From Polyangiaceae bacterium (GTDB lineage: Bacteria; Myxococcota_A; Polyangia; Polyangiales; Polyangiaceae): 64,000 bases of DNA. The notes under the pieces were generated by a model, which was not told the origin of the DNA, ran no database searches, and was given only the letters and a program-made list of their open reading frames with translations. Numbering within the stretch: the first letter of the stretch is position 1; every line of letters starts with the position of its first letter. Made by a program: the position numbers and the translations under genes. The stretch is from assembly GCA_019637265.1 (NCBI GenBank), contig JAHBVY010000004.1, forward strand, positions 186,001 to 250,000, given 5' to 3'. This document shows, piece after piece, positions 36,509 through 44,679 of this stretch.

Positions 36509-37969
36509 ATGCCCATGCGGAACCTCCTGCCCCTGAGTTTCGTTCTGGTGGCTGGCTGCTCTGGCCCGGGCCCCTCGGGCTCCGGTGCCAAGCCAGATGC
36601 GAGCGTCACGACAGATGCGGCGGTGGATTCAGCACCTCCTGACGCATCGGTCAGCGACGCCGCTGCGGATGCGCCGAGCCAAGACGCCTCGGACGACGCG
36701 GGGAACGTGCCGCCGACTGGGCGCCTCGCGTGGGAGGATTGTGAGGGTGGCGGACGTGAGCTGGAGGCGGGGCCAGATGACTACCGTGATGTGCTCTCGA
36801 CGCTGGCGCCAGGTGATACGCTGAAGCTGAGGCCAGGCAACTACCTGCGCGGTTTGCCGATGCGCACTTCAGGTGAGGAGGGGCGCTGCATCGTGGTGGA
36901 GGCGCAGGACCCAGCGAATCGGCCGCGCTTCATGGGGAGTAGCGATTTCAATGTGTTAGCCATTCACGGGGCGAGTTGGCTCAAAATACGCAATCTGGAT
37001 GTCGACATCGACGGACGCGCTGGGTTTGGCGTGGCCTCCCAAGGTGGCGCGAGTCAGCCGACGCATCACGTGGTGATCGAGGGCCTCAAGATCTCGGGTT
37101 TCGGGAGCGAGCAGCAGGTCGTCGGGATCTCTACCAAGAGCCCCGCGACGGACTGGGTGATCCGCGGTAATCACATTGAGGGTCCAGGAACGGGCCTTTA
37201 CCTCGGCAACTCGAACGGCCGTGAACCGTTCGTGCGTGGGCTGATCGAGCGCAACGTCGTCCTCGACGCGAAGGGCTACTGCATGCAGATCAAGCATCAG
37301 ATCGAGCGCTTGGAGGAGCAGCCCGAGATGGCGGAGACCGTCATTCGCCACAACGTCTTCACCAAGGCCAGCGGCTCCTCGACGGGCGATTTGGCGCGCC
37401 CCAACTTGCTCCTGGGGCACTTCCCGACCAGCGGACGCGGACAGGACGATCGGTACGTCGTTTACCGTAACTTCATCTACGAGAACGCGACCGAGAACCT
37501 GCTCCAGGCGGAGGGCAACCTCCTCATCTTCAACAATGTGCTCGTGAACCGGAGCGGCGGCGCCATCAGCATCCGTCCGCACAACGACGTTCCGCGTGAG
37601 GTGGAGCTTGCCTTCAACACCATCGTGGCGAGCGCTCGTGGCGTCTCGATCACCGGTGGTCATGCGAGCTTCAGGCAGCGCGCGTACCTGAACGCGGTGT
37701 TCGCGGGGCAACCCGTCAGGGCAGATGACGCTCAGCTCAACCTCGAGGGTAGCCTGGCGGATGCGGAGACACACCTCGCCGCGCCAGGGCTGGCGCCGGG
37801 TGCTGGGCTCGATCTTCACCCGAGCTCACTCGGTGCGTTCAGTTTCCCGGCGGCAATGCCGCTGGCGCGCCCGGAGGCTGCTTGGGACTTTGATGGAGTA
37901 CCGCGCGCGGTGCCCGTCGCGGGGGCCTACGCCTCGACGAGCGGCCCAGCGTTGACGCTCACTCCATGA
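36509..37969 (+). CDS. right-handed beta-helix lipoprotein
   Basis: 486 residues from the ATG at 36509 (or 36515). Lipobox cysteine is Cys17 (LVAGC). An Asp/Ala/Ser-rich linker (22-75) precedes a parallel beta-helix built of rungs such as LKIRNLDVDIDGRA, VVIEGLKISGFGS, WVIRGNHIEGPGTGLYL, RGLIERNVVLDAKGY and YVVYRNFIYENA. PGNYLRGLPM marks the N-terminal cap. This is the fold of polysaccharide lyases and related surface proteins. Catalytic residues are not identifiable, so enzymatic activity remains an inference. Confidence 0.82.
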   Translation: MPMRNLLPLSFVLVAGCSGPGPSGSGAKPDASVTTDAAVDSAPPDASVSDAAADAPSQDASDDAGNVPPTGRLAWEDCEGGGRELEAGPDDYRDVLSTLAPGDTLKLRPGNYLRGLPMRTSGEEGRCIVVEAQDPANRPRFMGSSDFNVLAIHGASWLKIRNLDVDIDGRAGFGVASQGGASQPTHHVVIEGLKISGFGSEQQVVGISTKSPATDWVIRGNHIEGPGTGLYLGNSNGREPFVRGLIERNVVLDAKGYCMQIKHQIERLEEQPEMAETVIRHNVFTKASGSSTGDLARPNLLLGHFPTSGRGQDDRYVVYRNFIYENATENLLQAEGNLLIFNNVLVNRSGGAISIRPHNDVPREVELAFNTIVASARGVSITGGHASFRQRAYLNAVFAGQPVRADDAQLNLEGSLADAETHLAAPGLAPGAGLDLHPSSLGAFSFPAAMPLARPEAAWDFDGVPRAVPVAGAYASTSGPALTLTP

Positions 37970-38022
37970 GCATCGCGACCACTTCAAAGCGACGAAGCTG
38001 AAGCCATCGAGGTGAGTGAAGG

Positions 38023-38421
38023 ATGCAGTCCATCTACATCTTCTCACCGGCTTCCGTGGCCGCCGCGAGGCAGGCCGTGGCTGAGCTTGCGTCCTCGGCA
38101 GAAGATCATGCTGGGCAGTGGCTTGTGAAACACGCCTCGAAGTGCGCTCTGTTCATCCAGATCGAGCCGGGGTGTCCCCCGGATCTCACTTCGGAGGACG
38201 AGCCGCTCCTCCACAGCCTGGTGCCACACGTGGAGAGCACCCTCGTGATCGACGTCTCGAGGAAAGGAGGCGGCCGGGCCGCCGCCACGGAGCTGGCTGT
38301 GCTCCTACTCCGTCAGCTCGGCGGCGTGGCGCAAGACGACCTCAGCGAGCGCCTGTGGACGGCCGAATCGATCCTATCATCAGCTGAGCTTCCTGACGGC
38401 TTCGCAGCAGGCTATGGGTGA
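38023..38421 (+). CDS. hypothetical protein, possible immunity protein
   Basis: 132 residues, not recognised. Residues 1-60 look alpha/beta (MQSIYIFSPASVAAARQAVAEL ... CALFIQIEPG). A later segment has TLVIDVSRKGGGRAAATELAVLLLRQLGG. Small size, no export signal and the position among immunity families make an immunity role plausible but unproved. Confidence 0.55.
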   Translation: MQSIYIFSPASVAAARQAVAELASSAEDHAGQWLVKHASKCALFIQIEPGCPPDLTSEDEPLLHSLVPHVESTLVIDVSRKGGGRAAATELAVLLLRQLGGVAQDDLSERLWTAESILSSAELPDGFAAGYG

Positions 38422-38466
38422 CGGCTGACAGCTATGCTTCAGCCTGATAGTCAGGGCAGGGGATTG

Positions 38467-38483
38467 GGGTTGGACGGCACCGC
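38467..38483 (+). repeat. 17-bp dispersed element, exact copy B
   Basis: Exact core in an 85-bp gap between two convergent genes. Confidence 0.85.
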
Positions 38484-38506
38484 GCCAGAGCGGCCGATGG
38501 AGGGTG

Positions 38507-39127
38507 CTACTCCAGCTCCCAGACGCCGCTCGCGGAGCCTTCGCGTGTCTCGTCACCGGCGGTGCAGAGCCAGCTGGCTTCGAACTCGAGCGGCTCGCCC
38601 GCTTCATAGACGTTGCTGACATGGGCGCCCAGGAGGCAGTTGTCGGCCGGGAGGCGGGTGGTTAGCCTGGCTGTCCGAAAGATGCTCTCGGGGCATTCAG
38701 CCGTGGCGCGTGGCGTGCAAGGTCCGCTGGTCGCCTCAGTCGCGGTGAAGGAGAAGTCGAAGCGGTCCTCGTGAGGCATGCTCGGCGCGAACAGGTCACC
38801 TTGCACTGGGTGGGAGCCTGACGCGCTGCAGGTACAGTCCGCATCCTCTTTGTTGAGCGTGCTAGTCACCGTGCCGGTGATGGTCCACGTGGTGTCTGCC
38901 TTATGCGTGGCCAGCAGCTCCGCGCTGAAGGACTCAGTCCAGTTGGTGGAGCCACCCGTGATGGTGTCGCCCCACGTGAAGCTGCCGCGGTACCTGGGCC
39001 CCGTCTGCTCTCCGCCTGTTCCCCCGGTGCCTCCAGCACCTCCAGTCCCACCCGCGCCGTCCCCATCGTCGGAGGAGCCACAGGCGACCAGACCGAGGGC
39101 GAGCGCGAGCATCAAACGGGACATCAT
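38507..39127 (-). CDS. lipoprotein with Gly-rich linker
   Basis: 206 residues from the ATG at 39127. Lipobox cysteine is Cys16 (LVAC). A short GGTGG linker (25-38) leads into a beta-rich domain of about 165 residues (YRGSFTWGDTITGGSTNWTESF, WTITGTVTSTLN, FDFSFTATEAT). Six cysteines are in the mature part. It resembles a secreted beta-sandwich protein. No enzyme motif is visible. The gene is convergent with the preceding small gene. Confidence 0.72.
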   Translation of the reverse strand: MMSRLMLALALGLVACGSSDDGDGAGGTGGAGGTGGTGGEQTGPRYRGSFTWGDTITGGSTNWTESFSAELLATHKADTTWTITGTVTSTLNKEDADCTCSASGSHPVQGDLFAPSMPHEDRFDFSFTATEATSGPCTPRATAECPESIFRTARLTTRLPADNCLLGAHVSNVYEAGEPLEFEASWLCTAGDETREGSASGVWELE

Positions 39128-39217
39128 GGGCGGCAATCTAGCGCGCCCGTCGACCAGCGCTAGATGATGCGACAACGTGGCGCGAGCCACAGGGCTCCCC
39201 GTTGAGGGCTGTGTAGC

Positions 39218-39234
39218 GCGGTGCCGTCCAACCC
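39218..39234 (-). repeat. 17-bp dispersed element, exact copy C
   Basis: Exact core on the minus strand in the gap between two minus-strand genes. Confidence 0.85.
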
Positions 39235-39304
39235 GCTGATCTACCCGCACTCATTCAGCATGAGCTTCACGCTGGCGACCACAGGGCTGCCACGCCCACT
39301 CGCA

Positions 39305-39877
39305 CTACTCCGAAAGCGCTTCGAGCACGAAGGACCGTAGCTCGAGCGCTGGAACGACCTCTCGCTTCTCCAGGAACGCTTCTTCGCCCCCTTCTGCCCA
39401 CAGGGGCGGGTAGCAGAAGTACGACTCATGGGGGCTGAGCTCCCGGACGATTTGCTGCCAATTCGGGAACCGGTAGCCATCGTAAAACGTCTCGAGGTCG
39501 CCCGAGAGCAGGAGCTCTAGGAGCTCCTCGAATGAGGACGTCAGCTCTTCCAACTCCAAGCCGTCGGGGCTCAGGTAGGTGATGTCCCCCGCTGGGTTCA
39601 GGAGGAAGAGGCCTCCCATCACGTCGTTCGCGATGTAGAACGACGGCCCCGCGTCCGAGAGTTGCAGGCGACCCGACGCGTTCCACGCGCTCAGGCTCGG
39701 CAAGTCGTCGCCGTCCCCGAATAGCCTCACCCAGCCGTGATCGAGCAGCACACCCCGGCGACACGCGGACGCCGCCGCCTTCGAGATCTCCCCAATCTCG
39801 AGCAGCGTGGCGCTCGGCGCCGCCCCCGCGGCTCCTACCCGCACCACGTGGGGACCCGACAACTCCATGTGACTCAC
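39305..39877 (-). CDS. DUF2625-family protein (SUKH-like immunity)
   Basis: 190 residues from a GTG at 39877; an ATG at 39868 with AGGTGA upstream is an equally good start. The family blocks are RGVLLDHGWVRLFGDGDDLPSL, FYIANDVMGGLFLLN, ITYLSPDGLELEELTSSFEELLELLLSGDLETFYDGYRFPNWQQ and the final SYFCYPPLWAEGG. This is a clear DUF2625 protein, a group usually placed with SUKH-type immunity proteins. It is cytosolic. No toxin lies upstream. Confidence 0.85.
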   Translation of the reverse strand: MSHMELSGPHVVRVGAAGAAPSATLLEIGEISKAAASACRRGVLLDHGWVRLFGDGDDLPSLSAWNASGRLQLSDAGPSFYIANDVMGGLFLLNPAGDITYLSPDGLELEELTSSFEELLELLLSGDLETFYDGYRFPNWQQIVRELSPHESYFCYPPLWAEGGEEAFLEKREVVPALELRSFVLEALSE

Positions 39878-39983
39878 CTCGCTCCTCTAGTCATCTTCAT
39901 CTAACTCTGTCGCTACCACCTCACCCAAGCCTCGAGCCAACACGAGTAAGCCAAGACCACTGACTAACCGCTAGCCTAACCCA

Positions 39984-40664
39984 TCACGGCACCAGCTTCT
40001 GCAAGACCTTCACCGCGGCGGAGAGGAGGTCGAAGTACGCACCGCCCTCCTCCAGCTCCTCGGGTGTGGCGTTCACGACGTGGAGCCCATCGGCGCCCAG
40101 CGCGGTGATCCGCACGCGGTCGGGGCGCACCTCCTCCCGCTTGCGCTCCTCCGTGGGCAGCTTCAAGAGCGGGAACGCCTGCGTCAGTAGGTCCTGCGCC
40201 TCCTGGCTCGACGGGGAGCCCCCTCGAGCGGTCAGTGAGCCTGCGTGGTTGATGTAGCGCTGGCCTCCGTCGCAGTACACCGCGAGCACATCGGTGCCGG
40301 GCCCGATGGGGACCTCCACCACCACACCGAGCAGCTCCGAGAGCGCGAAGGCATCGGGCTGCACCCCGGATTGACGCAAGGCGCGCCACGCCCACAGGCG
40401 CACGCGCGCCTCGTTGGCTGGATCCTCCGCCAACGCGCGCAGGGTACGCTCGGCTGACTTGCCTTGTCGCTGCCGCGCCAAGATCTCGAGGAAGGACGAC
40501 CACGGCGGCTGTGTCCCGGCGCCCAGGTGGCTCGCGCCCACCACGTCACCCTCCCAGAGCCGCGCGCGGGCTGCGTACAGCGGGCTGTCTTCCGGCAGCT
40601 CGACGCCGAGCAAGACCTCTTCCAAGTCTTGGTCGGCGAACAGCAGGTCGTACACGGTGCTCAT
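39984..40664 (-). CDS. hypothetical protein of the PAAR-like operon
   Basis: 226 residues, not recognised. The N-terminal third is helical with repeated Leu/Ala/Glu (YDLLFADQDLEEVLLGVELPED...). The C-terminal part contains GTDVLAVYCDGGQRYINHAGSL, a small beta domain. Its ATG overlaps the stop of the 137-residue gene (ATGA), placing it last in a three-gene coupled operon. It would be the immunity protein or a chaperone/adaptor of the PAAR-like protein. Confidence 0.65.
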   Translation of the reverse strand: MSTVYDLLFADQDLEEVLLGVELPEDSPLYAARARLWEGDVVGASHLGAGTQPPWSSFLEILARQRQGKSAERTLRALAEDPANEARVRLWAWRALRQSGVQPDAFALSELLGVVVEVPIGPGTDVLAVYCDGGQRYINHAGSLTARGGSPSSQEAQDLLTQAFPLLKLPTEERKREEVRPDRVRITALGADGLHVVNATPEELEEGGAYFDLLSAAVKVLQKLVP

Positions 40665-41074
40665 TTCAACTCACCTCGGATCGCTGACGGCAAGAAGTAC
40701 CGCGCCACGGGGGGGGCGCCCGCCTTGGCGGGCGGCAGGTACCACTTCAAGTATTCGGTGCTCGGCGCGATGTCCCACCACGCGGAGTCTGGAGTGCCAG
40801 CGGGCGCCTCCTCGGCGAACAGCCCTGAAGGGAAGTAGGGACTATTCGTCAGGGGGAAGAGCCGCTTCGGTGGCGCCGGGCTGGGGCCGACCACCACCGG
40901 CTGATGGGTGTCGATGCATTGCATCAAGCGCACTATGGCGTCCCACTCGCGCGTCCGCTTTCCATAAACGCTGTGCTGCAGGAACTCACTCACGACGCTG
41001 CGGCGCGCACGGATGCGCTGAACGCCCTGCCCCGGCCCCGCCGCCAAGCCCTTGAACTTAGAGACGAACTTCAC
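40661..41074 (-). CDS. hypothetical protein of the PAAR-like operon
   Basis: 137 residues from a GTG. Its start overlaps the stop of the frameshifted PAAR-like gene (GTGA), and its stop overlaps the next start (ATGA). No family recognised. Notable segments are REWDAIVRLMQCIDTHQPVVVGPSPAPPKRLFPLTNSPYF and WWDIAPSTEYLKWYLPPA. The tight coupling suggests a partner, chaperone or immunity function for the PAAR-like protein. Confidence 0.6.
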   Translation of the reverse strand: MKFVSKFKGLAAGPGQGVQRIRARRSVVSEFLQHSVYGKRTREWDAIVRLMQCIDTHQPVVVGPSPAPPKRLFPLTNSPYFPSGLFAEEAPAGTPDSAWWDIAPSTEYLKWYLPPAKAGAPPVARYFLPSAIRGELK

Positions 41075-41334
41075 GCTTCAGCCTCCCACTGCATCTCGAG
41101 GCGCCAGGGGCGGCGCCCATACTCGAAGGTGTGCTCCGTCACACGACGCCCGGTCCAAATGGCGCGCCCCGGGCCCACGCGACGCTCTACGGGACTGAAG
41201 GTCATGTACGTCTGAAGCCCGAAGCGCTGTTGAGGCGGAAGCCTGGCCAAGTCGTCGGGTTCCCACTCCGATCCGTCGCGGGCATGTTCGGCACGGGAGG
41301 ACCGCGCCAGCAACCATCTTCCCCCCGCTCCCAA
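41071..41334 (-). pseudogene. C-terminal continuation of the PAAR-like gene in another frame
   Basis: This frame overlaps the last part of the PAAR-like frame and continues it for about 70 residues: EWEPDDLARLPPQQRFG, YMTFSPVERR, EHTFEYGRRPWRLEMQW. It ends exactly at the GTGA overlap with the next operon gene, as expected for the true 3' end. The switch lies between about 41270 and 41340, where a run of six C (41321-41326) is a likely indel site. The reading is consistent with one missing base in the DNA. Confidence 0.6.
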
Positions 41335-42392
41335 GTCGCCACCACCGGCGATGGATCGATGTTGGGATCGCGGAAGTGAATCGTATCGAGGTTGTCGTTG
41401 TGGAGCAGCACCGGCAGCTCGTAATCGGAGAACACATTGCCTGGCCAGGCCGTGCCCGCGACGAAAGCGTCAACAGTACCCGACGCGTTCTCCGCAGAAC
41501 GCATCGAGATCGTGCGCCAAGCTTTGACGGGCGACACGCCCGACCCCTCCCCAAGCTCCTGCTCCCAACCAGGGAGGTTGGCCGCCTGGAGGTCACCCGC
41601 GCCCTGGGCGTCTTCTTGAATGTTGTAGCCCTGGGCTCTCGCGGCACGCATGCCCGAGCCTGACCAGAACGCCTGATTGGGACCGCCACCTGGCTGTCCG
41701 AACATCGCCGCGGCGATGGCCTGGCGCCCCTCGGGCGACGCGTTCGATAGGTTGACGCCGCGGCGCATGTCAGCCTCCGCCGTTCGGCGCCCATGACCCG
41801 GCGGCACGCGGCGCCCCTCCTCCGGGCAATACACATCATCCTCCGGCCCCGTCTCCTCCGGGCCCTCCGCGGCATCGTGCGACCCGCCACCGCCGTCCCC
41901 GCCGCCACCGGTGGGGCTATCGCTACCAGGCCCGCCCGGAGCGCCGGCGCCGCCATCGCCACCGCCGCCACCCCCAGCGCCACCCCCCGCGTCGCTCGCG
42001 CTCGCGCCGGCTCCGACGGTGATGCCCTTGTTCATCATGCCGGGGCTGCCAGTGATGCCCGCCATCCCCAGCTCGACCAGCACCGTGGGCGCACCCATGA
42101 TCGGGAAGCTGGGCCCGGCCGTGTTGAGGCTCACCACCTCCTTGAGCGTCCCCGGCTCGTTGCCGTGGCACTTCGACATCACTGACCCGACGGTCATGAC
42201 ATCCGCACCGTTGATCTTGGTGCGCATCGCCTGGTCGGTGATGCCCTCGGACACCGTGCCCGTGGTCGGGTAGGGCAGCGGGATGGGGCTCGGGGCTGCG
42301 GGCGTGGTGCACACGCTCACCGCCATCCCCACGCAGTTGTGACCCGACTTCTTGGTGACGACGTCGGTCTTGCAGGCGGTGACCTTTCCCAC
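41202..42392 (-). CDS. PAAR-like (DUF4150) spike protein with C-terminal domain, frameshifted
   Basis: The open frame gives 396 residues from a GTG; the likely intact product is about 440. The N-terminal 120 residues are a DUF4150 PAAR-like domain: CTTPAAPSPIPLPYPTTG, SKCHGNEPGT, then AGPSFPIMGAPTVLVELG. A Gly-rich linker (about 130-170) leads to a C-terminal domain with FWSGSGMRAARAQGYN, WRTISMRSAENASGTVDAFV and LLHNDNLDTIHFRDPNID. PAAR-like proteins cap type VI or related contractile injection spikes and carry effectors. The C-terminal domain matches no toxin I know. No other secretion component is in the window. Confidence 0.75.
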   Translation of the reverse strand: MGKVTACKTDVVTKKSGHNCVGMAVSVCTTPAAPSPIPLPYPTTGTVSEGITDQAMRTKINGADVMTVGSVMSKCHGNEPGTLKEVVSLNTAGPSFPIMGAPTVLVELGMAGITGSPGMMNKGITVGAGASASDAGGGAGGGGGGDGGAGAPGGPGSDSPTGGGGDGGGGSHDAAEGPEETGPEDDVYCPEEGRRVPPGHGRRTAEADMRRGVNLSNASPEGRQAIAAAMFGQPGGGPNQAFWSGSGMRAARAQGYNIQEDAQGAGDLQAANLPGWEQELGEGSGVSPVKAWRTISMRSAENASGTVDAFVAGTAWPGNVFSDYELPVLLHNDNLDTIHFRDPNIDPSPVVATWERGEDGCWRGPPVPNMPATDRSGNPTTWPGFRLNSASGFRRT

Positions 42393-42437
42393 GCTCCGAC
42401 TACAGCGCGAACGCTATCCCCGAGCAAGGGAAACAGG

Positions 42438-42454
42438 GGGTTGGACGGCACCGC
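42438..42454 (+). repeat. 17-bp dispersed element, exact copy D
   Basis: Exact core in the 170-bp gap upstream of the PAAR-like gene. Confidence 0.85.
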
Positions 42455-42563
42455 GTCTGGGTTCGCGCCGTGGCGCGCGCAACGGCAGGCCGCGAAGCCG
42501 CTGGTGGGTCACTCATTCAGTAGCAGCACCAGCCTCCCGAGCTGCTAAGCCGCCACGCTAGCG

Positions 42564-42660
42564 CTACTTCTTCTTCAGCTTCTCGGCCTTCTCCTGCGCC
42601 TTCTTGAGCTTTTCCTCCGCCTTTTCGAGCTTCTTGTCGGTCTTATCCTTATCGAGCTTG
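42564..42660 (-). pseudogene. coiled-coil tail of the adjacent lipoprotein in a shifted frame
   Basis: After the current stop at 42649 the sequence continues, in the +1 frame, with about 31 residues rich in Lys and Glu (KLDKDKTDKKLEKAEEK...), ending at a TAG at 42564. Such a perfect charged coil is unlikely by chance. One extra G in the GGTGGG run near 42661 would explain it. Confidence 0.6.
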
Positions 42661-43182
42661 CCCACCGAGGTCCGCCTTCGCCTTATTCAGCAGGTCTGCG
42701 GCGCTCGCTTCACCCACCCGCTTGCTGCTGCAGTTGACCACCGCCAGGTTGGCGCTCTTCTTCCCCTGGCCAACCGGGCGTGGGTGAATGCAGCCCAGGT
42801 ACTCGTGGTGGCCGCAGCCCGACACCTCGAACACCTCGTGCTCGTCGACTCGGTTGGCCTTCTTCTTCGCCTGGTCCGCCTGCCATTTCGCTAGCCGCGC
42901 CGGGTCTGCTGCGACCTCCGGCGGGGGCCCCAGCAGACTCGCGCCAACCTGGAGCTCCAGCCAATCCAAGTCGGGACGCGGCTTGACCGTCACCTGGTCT
43001 TCCGGGCAGCTGTGCGCCTCCGCAAAGTGCTCCTTCGCCCCGACGTCCTTCGACTTGGCTCCCGGGATCTTGCACGCCAAGAGCGCACCCAGCACGACCA
43101 CCGTGAGCCCAGTCGTCGCGCCTACCTTGCGCGAGCACCTCTGCAACGACGCGCCGAGCGCGACCTCATGAAGCCACTTCAT
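42649..43182 (-). CDS. lipoprotein, 3' end frameshifted
   Basis: 177 residues in the current frame; about 206 if the downstream coil is joined. Lipobox cysteine is Cys37 (LLAC) after an unusually long n-region. The mature part contains AHSCPEDQVTVKPRPDLDWLELQVGASLLGPPPEV, then FEVSGCGHHEYLGCIHP and VNCSSKRVGEASAADLLNKAK. Four cysteines. Family not recognised. It has its own transcription unit between the PAAR-like operon and the divergent methyltransferase gene. Confidence 0.7.
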   Translation of the reverse strand: MKWLHEVALGASLQRCSRKVGATTGLTVVVLGALLACKIPGAKSKDVGAKEHFAEAHSCPEDQVTVKPRPDLDWLELQVGASLLGPPPEVAADPARLAKWQADQAKKKANRVDEHEVFEVSGCGHHEYLGCIHPRPVGQGKKSANLAVVNCSSKRVGEASAADLLNKAKADLGGQAR

Positions 43183-43372
43183 CCCGCGCAGTTACGTGAG
43201 GGCGCGCGCCGCCTCAAGGGTTGCTCCACGGGAAAGGTCACCAAACTGAGCGGGGAGCGGCGTGCCACGCGCAACGGCCCGTGGTGCCGGTAGGGTTTTA
43301 GCGTAGCGCCTGCTCGAGCGGGTAGGCGTCATCCATATCGTACGGTGTACGAACTAACTGGCGGCTCACAGC

Positions 43373-43389
43373 GCGGTGCCGTCCAACCC
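43373..43389 (-). repeat. 17-bp dispersed element, exact copy E
   Basis: Exact core on the minus strand in the 369-bp gap between the divergent lipoprotein and methyltransferase genes. The gap holds no other feature. Confidence 0.85.
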
Positions 43390-43551
43390 CCGAACCCGAC
43401 TGGTGCTCTTCTGCCCTACTCATCACAAGAATGGCGTCCGCTGGAGACTTCGCACGGGAGCGCGTGAGCTCCCGAACCCGGCAAGCGCGCGCCCGAAGCC
43501 CCACGTCACAAACTGGCCCCGCTCGATCCGCGGCCCGTACGATCTCGATGC

Positions 43552-44613
43552 ATGAGCTCGAGCCCCATCCGGTTGACGTGGCGCACGCGTGAAGCGCCGC
43601 CTGAGATCTGTGGGGCGGCGCTCACGACTCTGCGCGAGGGCGACCCGTGCGCGACCTTGATCGAGGGGGACAACCTCGCGGCGCTCGCCGCGCTGGCCGA
43701 CACCCGGGGTGGTCAGGCGAGCTTGGTTTACCTGGATCCGCCGTTTTTTACCGGGAGACAGCACCGCCAGGTCACTCGCCGGCGCGAGGCCTCGGGGGTG
43801 TTCTCGCGTGAGGAGCAGCCAGCGTTCGATGACCGCTGGGACGGGCTCCACGCTTATCTAACGGCGCTCGAGGCGCGCCTCCACTACGCGCGCGCGCTGC
43901 TCGCCCCGCACGGCAGCCTGGTGCTCCACGTGGACCCGAAGACGAGCCACTACGCCAAGGTGCTGCTCGACGAGCTGTTCGGCCCCGACTGCTTCGCCAG
44001 CGAGATCGTGTGGCGCTACCGGCGCTGGCCGAGCAAGACGCAGAACTTCCAGCGCGTGCACGACGTGCTCCTGCGGTACGTCAGAGACCCTGACGTCGAG
44101 CCGAGGTTCTGTCAGCTCTACGAACCGCTCGCCGCCTCCACCCGCGCGACCTGGGGCACCCGCAAGCAGCGCGCGGTGGTGAGCGATGGAAGGCGCCAGC
44201 GCTCCAGCGTGAGCGACGCGGAGAGCCCCGGCGCGCCGCTCGGCGACGTGTGGGAAATCGGCATCGTGGCGCCAGTCGCGCGCGAGCGAACGGGTTACCC
44301 CACGCAAAAGCCAGAGGCGCTCCTGACGCGGCTCGTGTCGGCGCTCACCCACCCGGGCGACTGGATCGTGGATCCCTACGTCGGCAGCGGCACCACCCTC
44401 GCGGTCGCCGCGGCGCTCGGCCGGTCCGCGCACGGCATCGACCAAAACCCGGAAGCGCTCCGCCTGTGTGAAGCGCGCCTCACCAAGCGCGGCATCACCG
44501 CCAGCCGCCTTCGCCTGAGCACCGAGCAAGAACGAGCGCCGCTCTCCAAGGCGTCCCCATCGCCAGCGGGCGCTTCGGCCAAGCAGCCCTCGAAGCTCCC
44601 TATCGCCAGCTAG
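43552..44613 (+). CDS. orphan DNA adenine methyltransferase (beta class)
   Basis: 353 residues. Catalytic motif DPPF at 62-65 precedes the SAM motif DPYVGSGTT at 274-282, the order of beta-class N6-adenine (or N4-cytosine) methyltransferases; DPPF points to adenine. GYPTQKPEALL and the GLHAYLTALEARLHYARALLAPHGSLVLHVD stretch are typical of the site-specific DNA-methyltransferase family. No endonuclease gene is adjacent, so it is an orphan that probably sets an epigenetic mark. The C-terminal 35 residues are Ser/Ala-rich. Target sequence unknown. Confidence 0.88.
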   Translation: MSSSPIRLTWRTREAPPEICGAALTTLREGDPCATLIEGDNLAALAALADTRGGQASLVYLDPPFFTGRQHRQVTRRREASGVFSREEQPAFDDRWDGLHAYLTALEARLHYARALLAPHGSLVLHVDPKTSHYAKVLLDELFGPDCFASEIVWRYRRWPSKTQNFQRVHDVLLRYVRDPDVEPRFCQLYEPLAASTRATWGTRKQRAVVSDGRRQRSSVSDAESPGAPLGDVWEIGIVAPVARERTGYPTQKPEALLTRLVSALTHPGDWIVDPYVGSGTTLAVAAALGRSAHGIDQNPEALRLCEARLTKRGITASRLRLSTEQERAPLSKASPSPAGASAKQPSKLPIAS

Positions 44614-44679
44614 CGCTTTTAGATCGGAGGTTTGGCGAGGCCCCTGGTGGCGACGTGATCGCTGCGCTACTGGCACCCC

